From the NCBI GenBank assembly GCA_050249415.1, contig JBFWQO010000004.1:1-64000 (forward strand): a stretch of DNA of 64,000 nt, written 5' to 3'. Each line of letters begins with the position of its first letter. The first letter of the stretch is position 1. The position numbers and the translations under genes are program-made. Under the pieces are notes generated by a model, which saw only the letters and a program-made list of their open reading frames with translations, had not been told where the DNA came from and ran no database searches. Shown piece by piece: positions 56,974 to 64,000 of this stretch. The DNA comes from CADEFQ01 sp050249415 (GTDB lineage Bacteria; Pseudomonadota; Gammaproteobacteria; Steroidobacterales; Steroidobacteraceae).

Positions 56974-57298
56974 ACGCATCAAGCAACACCTGGCATCCCC
57001 CGTGGTGCTCTTCATGAAGGGCACGCCCGATTTTCCGCAATGCGGTTTCTCGGCGCAGACCGTGGCGGCGCTGCGCGCGGCCGGCGCGAAGTACGACCAT
57101 GTGAACATTTTCGAGGACCCCGAACTGCGCGACGAGCTGAAGCGGTACTCGAACTGGCCGACCTATCCGCAGCTGTACGTGAACGGCGAACTCGTCGGCG
57201 GCTGCGACATCGTGCTCGAGATGTACCACAGCGGGGAACTCGCGAAGCTGCTCGCCGAGGCCGTCAAGGGCGGCGCAGGGCAGGCGGCCAACGGCTGA
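56960..57298 (+). CDS. grxD: Monothiol glutaredoxin GrxD
   Basis: 112 residues with the CGFS active site (PDFPQCGFSAQTV), the glutathione-binding WPTYPQLYVNGELVGGCDIV and KGTP. Monothiol glutaredoxins carry and deliver [2Fe-2S] clusters with BolA proteins. Its end overlaps the convergent urea-transporter gene by 35 bp. Confidence 0.95.
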   Translation: MDVAERIKQHLASPVVLFMKGTPDFPQCGFSAQTVAALRAAGAKYDHVNIFEDPELRDELKRYSNWPTYPQLYVNGELVGGCDIVLEMYHSGELAKLLAEAVKGGAGQAANG

Positions 57299-58130
57299 CG
57301 GCAAGGGCGACCGCCCAGCTCGCCAGCACGAACGGGGCGGTCAGCGCGGGAATGCCCGCGAGCTGCAACCCGCGGGTGAGGATCGTCGACAGCACGATGC
57401 CGAGGAGCGGCGCCGCGGCGTCGCCGCGGAACCTGTCGGCCAGCGCGATGCCTGTCAATGCGCCGTTGAAGCCGAATATCCCGGCGGCGGCGAGATCTTC
57501 CGGGTAGCCGAGGCTGCGGGCCGTCGCGAGGCCGAGCGCCGACCCGATCAGCGCCCACGCCGCCGCCTGCCGCGAGTGCAGCGCGAGACCGAAGAGGAAC
57601 AGGAGCCCGGCGAGCCACGCGTCCTGGAACATGACCTGCCCGACGCCGCGCAACAGCGCCAGGATCTCGCCCGCGTGCAGCGACGGCGCAACGGCGGCAC
57701 CCGCGATGCCTGCCAGATCGGCGATCGCGAGCATCCCCCAGGTCGAGAGGACGAAGGGCGCGGTGTAGGGCGGCAGGGTGTCGGCCCGGCGGAGCATGAC
57801 GCGCAACAGGATCGTCGAGAGCGCACTGCCGACGACGATGAGCGCGTAGCCGGGCGCTCCCGGTTGATGGAAGACGAGCAGCGCGATTCCGACCAGGGCG
57901 CCGTTGTAGCCATACCATCCCCTGGCGATATCGTCGGCGTCGCACCTGCAAAGCCTCGCCGTGACGACGCCCGACAGTGCACCGGCGATGGCGCCGACCG
58001 CCATCAGCACGGAGTTCGTGGCAATGCCGGCGAGGAAGAGCGCACCCGTCACGGCGCTCTCCTGCAGCATGATCTGGCCGAAGCCGCGCAGGAACGACAC
58101 GGCTTGCGCCTCAAAGGGCGGCTTTTTCAT
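57264..58130 (-). CDS. Urea transporter
   Basis: 288 residues with about ten hydrophobic segments in two similar halves: FLRGFGQIMLQESAVTGALF against LLRGVGQVMFQDAWLAGLLF, and WYGYNGALVGIAL against IFGFNGALTGIAL. This internal duplication and the NGALVG motif are diagnostic of the UT/SLC14 urea channel family. Shorter than many bacterial members that carry an extra domain. No urease genes in the window. Confidence 0.92.
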   Translation of the reverse strand: MKKPPFEAQAVSFLRGFGQIMLQESAVTGALFLAGIATNSVLMAVGAIAGALSGVVTARLCRCDADDIARGWYGYNGALVGIALLVFHQPGAPGYALIVVGSALSTILLRVMLRRADTLPPYTAPFVLSTWGMLAIADLAGIAGAAVAPSLHAGEILALLRGVGQVMFQDAWLAGLLFLFGLALHSRQAAAWALIGSALGLATARSLGYPEDLAAAGIFGFNGALTGIALADRFRGDAAAPLLGIVLSTILTRGLQLAGIPALTAPFVLASWAVALAVSRWPPALRRP

Positions 58131-58157
58131 TGCAATCCTCGATGGCAGCGCCGACGC

Positions 58158-58205
58158 CTCTGGCCGTTCGCCGTTCGCCGTTCGCTATTCGCTATTCGCC
58201 ATTCG
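58158..58205 (-). repeat. Heptanucleotide-period repeat, locus 4
   Basis: Read on the minus strand: CGAATGG, CGAATAG, CGAATAG, CGAACGG three times, CCAGAGG. The RNase T stop codon TAG (58194-58192) is the end of a CGAATAG unit. The array then runs away from the gene and closes with CCAGA, as at the other loci. Confidence 0.88.
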
Positions 58206-58866
58206 CTCCCGTCACGTTTGGCTCGATCCACCCGAGCAGCCGCGCACGCTCCTCGGCGCGCAGGTAGCTGTCGCGCGAGGCGTTCGCGATCGAGCAGAAG
58301 AGGTCGGCGGTGCGCTCCGCGTCGTAGCGCGCCGAGTGCGCGGAGCTCGCGTCCCAGTCGATGTTGGCGACCACCGCGGCCTTCGCGAGCACCGTCTGGC
58401 CGAGCGCGACCCCGGCGAGTGTCGCGGTGTCGAAGCACGAGAACGGGTGGAACGGATTGCGCTTGACGTCGGCGCGCGCGACGGCCGTGTTGAGGAAGCC
58501 GAGGTCGAAGGCGGCATTGTGCCCGACGAGCACGGCGCGCCGGCAGCCCGCCGCGTTCATGGCCGCGCGCACTTCCCTGAAGATCCTCTGCAGCGCGTCG
58601 CGCTCCGGTATCGCCGGGCGCAGCGGATGGAACGGATCGATGCCGTTCACCGCGAGCGCTGCGGGCTCGATGTTGGCGCCCTCGAACGGCTGGACGTGCA
58701 AGGCATGGCTTTCGCCGCGGTGCAGGTTGCCCTCGGCGTCGAGGTCGATCATCACGGCCGCGATCTCGAGCAAGGCATCCGTCGCCGAATTGAACCCTCC
58801 CGTCTCGACGTCGACGACGACCGGCAGGAAGCCGCGAAACCGCCGCGACATCGTGATGGCGCTCAC
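58192..58866 (-). CDS. rnt: Ribonuclease T
   Basis: 224 residues from GTG 58866 (coupled to pyrC by GTGA) or 219 from ATG 58851. DEDDh exonuclease: Exo I VVDVETGGFN, Exo II VGHNAAFDLGFLN and Exo III AHSARYDAERTADLF. It trims tRNA and rRNA 3' ends and turns over tRNA CCA. The last residues (ANGE) and the stop are encoded by repeat locus 4, as in ispH and the rhodanese gene. Confidence 0.94.
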   Translation of the reverse strand: MSAITMSRRFRGFLPVVVDVETGGFNSATDALLEIAAVMIDLDAEGNLHRGESHALHVQPFEGANIEPAALAVNGIDPFHPLRPAIPERDALQRIFREVRAAMNAAGCRRAVLVGHNAAFDLGFLNTAVARADVKRNPFHPFSCFDTATLAGVALGQTVLAKAAVVANIDWDASSAHSARYDAERTADLFCSIANASRDSYLRAEERARLLGWIEPNVTGANGE

Positions 58867-59897
58867 GCGAGGCGCCACGCGAGCGTCTCGCCCGCACGCC
58901 ACGGCACGAGCGTGTCTTCGCCGAACGGGTAGCCCGCCGGGGCGGTCCACGGCGATTTCACGAGCGTAATCGTTCCGCTGTTGCGCGGCAGGCGGTAGAA
59001 ATCGGCGCCATGGTGCGAGGCGAACGCCTCGAGGCGGGGCAGCGCGCCCGCCGCCTCGAATGCCTCGGCATAGAGCTCGATGCCCGCATGGGCCGAGTAG
59101 ATGCCGGCGCAGCCGCACGCGCTCTCCTTGGCATGGCGCGCGTGCGGCGCGCTGTCCGTGCCGAGGAAGTAGCGTGGGTGGCCGCTCACCGCGGCCTCGA
59201 GGAGCGCGCACCGGTCGGGCTCGGTCTTCAGGATCGGCAGGCAGTACAGGTGCGGGCGCAGGCCGCCGGCAAAGAGCGCGTTGCGCGACAGCGTGAGGTG
59301 CTGCGGCGTGATGGTGGCGGCGATGCCGGCGTGCGACCCGCGCACGAACTCGACCGCCGCGCGTGTCGTGATGTGCTCGAACACGACGCGCAGCGCGGGC
59401 AACCGCGCCACGAGCGGAGCGAGCACCACATCGATGAAACGCGCCTCGCGTTCGAACACGTCGACGTCGGCGTCCGTCACTTCGCCGTGCACCTGCAGCG
59501 GCAGGCCCACCTCGGCCATGCGCGCGAGCGCATCGTCGAGGCGGCGGATGTCGGTGACACCCGCGTCCGAATGGGTGGTCGCCCCCGCGGGATAGAGCTT
59601 GCAGCCGTGGACGATGCCGCTCGCGCGCGCGCGGTCGATTTCCGCGGGGGTCGTGCGATCGGTCAGGTACAGCGTCATCAGCGGCTCGAAGGTCGCGCCC
59701 TCGGGCAATGCCGCGAGAATGCGCTCGCGGTAGGCGGCGGCCGCCGCGCTCGTAGTGACGGGCGGCTCGAGGTTCGGCATCACGATGGCGCGCGCAAAAC
59801 GCGCGGCCGTGTGCGGCAGTACGGCGGCGAGTGCCGCACCGTCGCGCAGGTGCAGGTGCCAGTCGTCGGGGCGGCGGATCGTGAGGCGCATCGTCAC
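58863..59897 (-). CDS. pyrC: Dihydroorotase
   Basis: 344 residues, class II dihydroorotase. RPDDWHLHLRDG gives the first zinc histidines, VHGCKLYPAGATTHS has the carboxylated lysine, VHGEV and EHITTR add ligands, and GTDSAPHARHAKE has the catalytic aspartate. It closes the pyrimidine ring precursor. It overlaps both neighbours by 4 bp (aminopeptidase upstream, rnt downstream). Confidence 0.96.
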   Translation of the reverse strand: MTMRLTIRRPDDWHLHLRDGAALAAVLPHTAARFARAIVMPNLEPPVTTSAAAAAYRERILAALPEGATFEPLMTLYLTDRTTPAEIDRARASGIVHGCKLYPAGATTHSDAGVTDIRRLDDALARMAEVGLPLQVHGEVTDADVDVFEREARFIDVVLAPLVARLPALRVVFEHITTRAAVEFVRGSHAGIAATITPQHLTLSRNALFAGGLRPHLYCLPILKTEPDRCALLEAAVSGHPRYFLGTDSAPHARHAKESACGCAGIYSAHAGIELYAEAFEAAGALPRLEAFASHHGADFYRLPRNSGTITLVKSPWTAPAGYPFGEDTLVPWRAGETLAWRLA

Positions 59898-61414
59898 GGC
59901 CGCACTTTGCCGAGCAGCGGCGTGGCGAGCAACAGCTCGAGCGCATAGCGCACGCCGAAGCCCGTGATGTCGGTGGGCACGTGCGCGAGCCCGCCCTTGC
60001 GCACCGCCGACGACAGGTCGAGGTGCGCCCAGGCCGTGCCCTGCGGCACGAAGCGGGACAGGAAGCGTGCGCCGTGGATGTGGTCACCCTTCGCGTCGCT
60101 CGCGCACTGCGCCACGTCGGCCACCGTGCTCTCGATGTCGCTGTCGTAGTCGGAGTCCATCGGGAAATTCCACACGCGTTCGCCGCTCGCGATGCCGGCG
60201 GCCGTGAACTCCGGCACGAACTGCGGCGCGTTGGTGAACAGGCCGCTCATCCGTTCGGTGAGCGCGTACTCGCAGACGCCGGTGAGCGTGGCGAAATCGA
60301 TCATCAGGCGCGGGCGGGCGCGACCGGCGAGCGCGAGCGTGTCGGCGAGCACGAGCCGGCCCTCGGCGTCGGTGTGCACGACCTGTACCGTCACGCCGTT
60401 CAGCGCACGCAGCACATCCTGCGGCCGGTACGCCGCGGGACCGATGCGGTTCTCGGTGATCGCGAGCCACGCATCGGCGCCGAAGGGCGCGCGCAGTTCC
60501 GCGAGCGCGATCAGCGTGGCGAGCGCGACGGCGCTGCCCGCCATGTCGGTGTGCATGTCGAGCATGCCGCGGTGCGGCTTGAGGTTGTTGCCGCCGGTGT
60601 CGAACAGGACCCCCTTGCCGACGAGCGCCACATCGGGTGCGCGCCGGCCACGCGCCGCGCGCGGGCGCCAGCTGAGCCGCGCGATGCCGGCGCTGCGGTC
60701 GGCATTGCCGGCGGACACCGCGAGGAAGCAGCCGGCGCCGAGCCGGGCGAGCGCGCGTTCGTCGTACCAGTGAAAGCCGAGGCCGTGCGCGCGTGCCAGC
60801 GCGGCGATCGTGCGCCGGTAGCTGCGCGCGTCGAGCTTGTTCGGCGGCAGGGCCGTGAGCCAGCGCGCGAGATTGGTGCCGCGTGCCGTGATCGCGACGC
60901 GCGCCGGATCCGGCGGGTGCGAACCGTGGATGATGATCTCGCCGATCTCGCGCGACCGTTCGCGCGCGAGATTGCGCTCGCGCAGGCCATACCCCGGCAG
61001 TCGAAACGAGTGGGCGTGCAATGCCGCGAGAGCGGCCTCGAGACTCGCGCTCTCGTCGTCGCACGCGGCGATGACGCCGACCCGGCGCCATGCGCGTTCA
61101 CCGAGTTCGCGGCACAGCCTGCCGGCGAGCACGAGGCGCGAGAACGCGTCGCGCTGCGCGGCGTGGCCGGCGATCACGCGGGTGCCCCGCGCGTTCGGCA
61201 ATTGCGTGGTGCGCACGGTGCCTGCGACCCATCGCCCGGGCTGGCGCAGGCGCTGCCAGGCTGCACGGAGCGCGGCAGGCACGGTGCGCGCGTCGGGCGG
61301 CGCGATGAGCAGCAGCGCATCGAGTTGCGCGAGCGAGCGTGCATCGGGCGCGCGACGGGTCACGCGCGTCGTGGACGCGGCACGAAGGATTTTTGGCAAA
61401 GGGACTGGAGGCAA
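59894..61414 (-). CDS. M17 leucyl aminopeptidase family protein
   Basis: 506 residues if begun at TTG 61414. The C-terminal catalytic domain has both metal-binding blocks: LVGKGVLFDTGGNNLKPHRG, then DMHTDMAGSAVALATL, and HTDAEGRLVLADTL. The N-terminal domain is divergent. The start is unclear: TTG 61468, TTG 61414 and TTG 61399 are possible, and the open frame runs to 61636. Starts at or after 61414 are preferred because 61434-61510 carries promoter and dyad elements. It probably processes peptides; it heads an aminopeptidase-pyrC-rnt unit. Confidence 0.82.
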   Translation of the reverse strand: MPPVPLPKILRAASTTRVTRRAPDARSLAQLDALLLIAPPDARTVPAALRAAWQRLRQPGRWVAGTVRTTQLPNARGTRVIAGHAAQRDAFSRLVLAGRLCRELGERAWRRVGVIAACDDESASLEAALAALHAHSFRLPGYGLRERNLARERSREIGEIIIHGSHPPDPARVAITARGTNLARWLTALPPNKLDARSYRRTIAALARAHGLGFHWYDERALARLGAGCFLAVSAGNADRSAGIARLSWRPRAARGRRAPDVALVGKGVLFDTGGNNLKPHRGMLDMHTDMAGSAVALATLIALAELRAPFGADAWLAITENRIGPAAYRPQDVLRALNGVTVQVVHTDAEGRLVLADTLALAGRARPRLMIDFATLTGVCEYALTERMSGLFTNAPQFVPEFTAAGIASGERVWNFPMDSDYDSDIESTVADVAQCASDAKGDHIHGARFLSRFVPQGTAWAHLDLSSAVRKGGLAHVPTDITGFGVRYALELLLATPLLGKVRP

Positions 61415-61433
61415 GGCGTTGGCTTGACCGCTA

Positions 61434-61510
61434 CTTGCGAAAACCGGATCATGGCGCGCGTTTCGCAAGTGCTTGAAGAAACGCGGCGACCGGCATGTTA
61501 ACACATGCCG
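61434..61510. promoter_or_regulatory. aceE promoter and two inverted repeats
   Basis: TTGAAG (61473-61478), 17-bp spacer and TGTTAA (61496-61501) form a rightward promoter about 50 bp before aceE. A dyad CGGCATGT-TAAC-ACATGCCG (61491-61510) covers the -10, and CTTGCGAAA / TTTCGCAAG (61434-61442, 61461-61469) lies just upstream of the -35. A repressor and an activator site are plausible. The dyad does not look like the E. coli PdhR site. Confidence 0.6.
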
Positions 61511-61551
61511 CGCGCGGCCATTTCGCCGCACTATCGGGACATTGAATCGAG

Positions 61552-64000
<2,449 letters not shown>

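Overview
The window is GC-rich, densely packed chromosome from a gammaproteobacterium. This is inferred from gene content and order (rplU-rpmA-obgE, rpsT/murJ, ribF-ileS-lspA-ispH followed by a fimT-pilVWXY1 minor pilin operon, an AceE-type E1, RNase T and monothiol glutaredoxin), which fits Xanthomonadales/Nevskiales/Steroidobacterales-like lineages. I cannot name a species. Most neighbours overlap by 4 bp (ATGA/GTGA), so operons are long.

Layout. 1-1440: a transposase C-terminal remnant, tRNA-Pro(CGG), and a RES/Xre-type toxin-antitoxin pair. 1467-11402: housekeeping (ispB, rplU, rpmA, obgE, rpsT, murJ, ribF, ileS, lspA, ispH). 11463-19582: a DUF4386 membrane protein and a type IV minor-pilin operon ending in pilY1, with one unrecognised secreted protein inside it. 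19661-20842: a Fur-family regulator with an apparently leaderless promoter, a membrane protein without a normal start codon, and tRNA-Thr(CGT).

20798-31052 is a 10.2 kb integrated element bounded by a 45-bp direct repeat of the tRNA-Thr 3' end. It encodes a tyrosine integrase, an excisionase-like HTH, a primase-polymerase/helicase, an HK97-like capsid, a tape-measure-like protein and small unknowns. I see no terminase, portal or lysis genes, so it looks like a capsid-encoding phage satellite or a reduced prophage. Next to the helicase gene lie a 53-nt hairpin and eight alternating copies of TGTCCTACC, a candidate replication origin.

31169-39549: a CydDC-like ABC exporter plus periplasmic rhodanese operon, a divergent MerR regulator with an unusual C-terminal domain, a Zn/Cd/Pb P1B ATPase and an MFS carrier. 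The same dyad, ACCTTGAA-N6-TTCAAGGT, sits in a stretched-spacer promoter before both the ABC operon and the ATPase. 39560-47820: an unrecognised lipid-tailoring cluster (LpxL-like acyltransferase, acyl-AMP ligase fused to an ACP, cytochrome P450, phosphopantetheinyl transferase, DUF374 acyltransferase, GT2, LABN protein, ArnT-like GT). 47984-54862: a GAF-PAS-PAS-GGDEF-EAL protein, a secreted amidohydrolase and a two-component system. 54905-64000: a PsiF-like protein, nadC, a PuuD-like membrane protein, DUF1289, grxD, a urea transporter, rnt, pyrC, an M17 aminopeptidase and aceE (cut by the window end).

A family of 7-bp-periodic repeats (CGAAYRG units ending in CCAGAnn) occurs at four loci. 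It lies in or just beside the stop codons of five host genes (ispH, DUF4386, pilY1, rhodanese, rnt).
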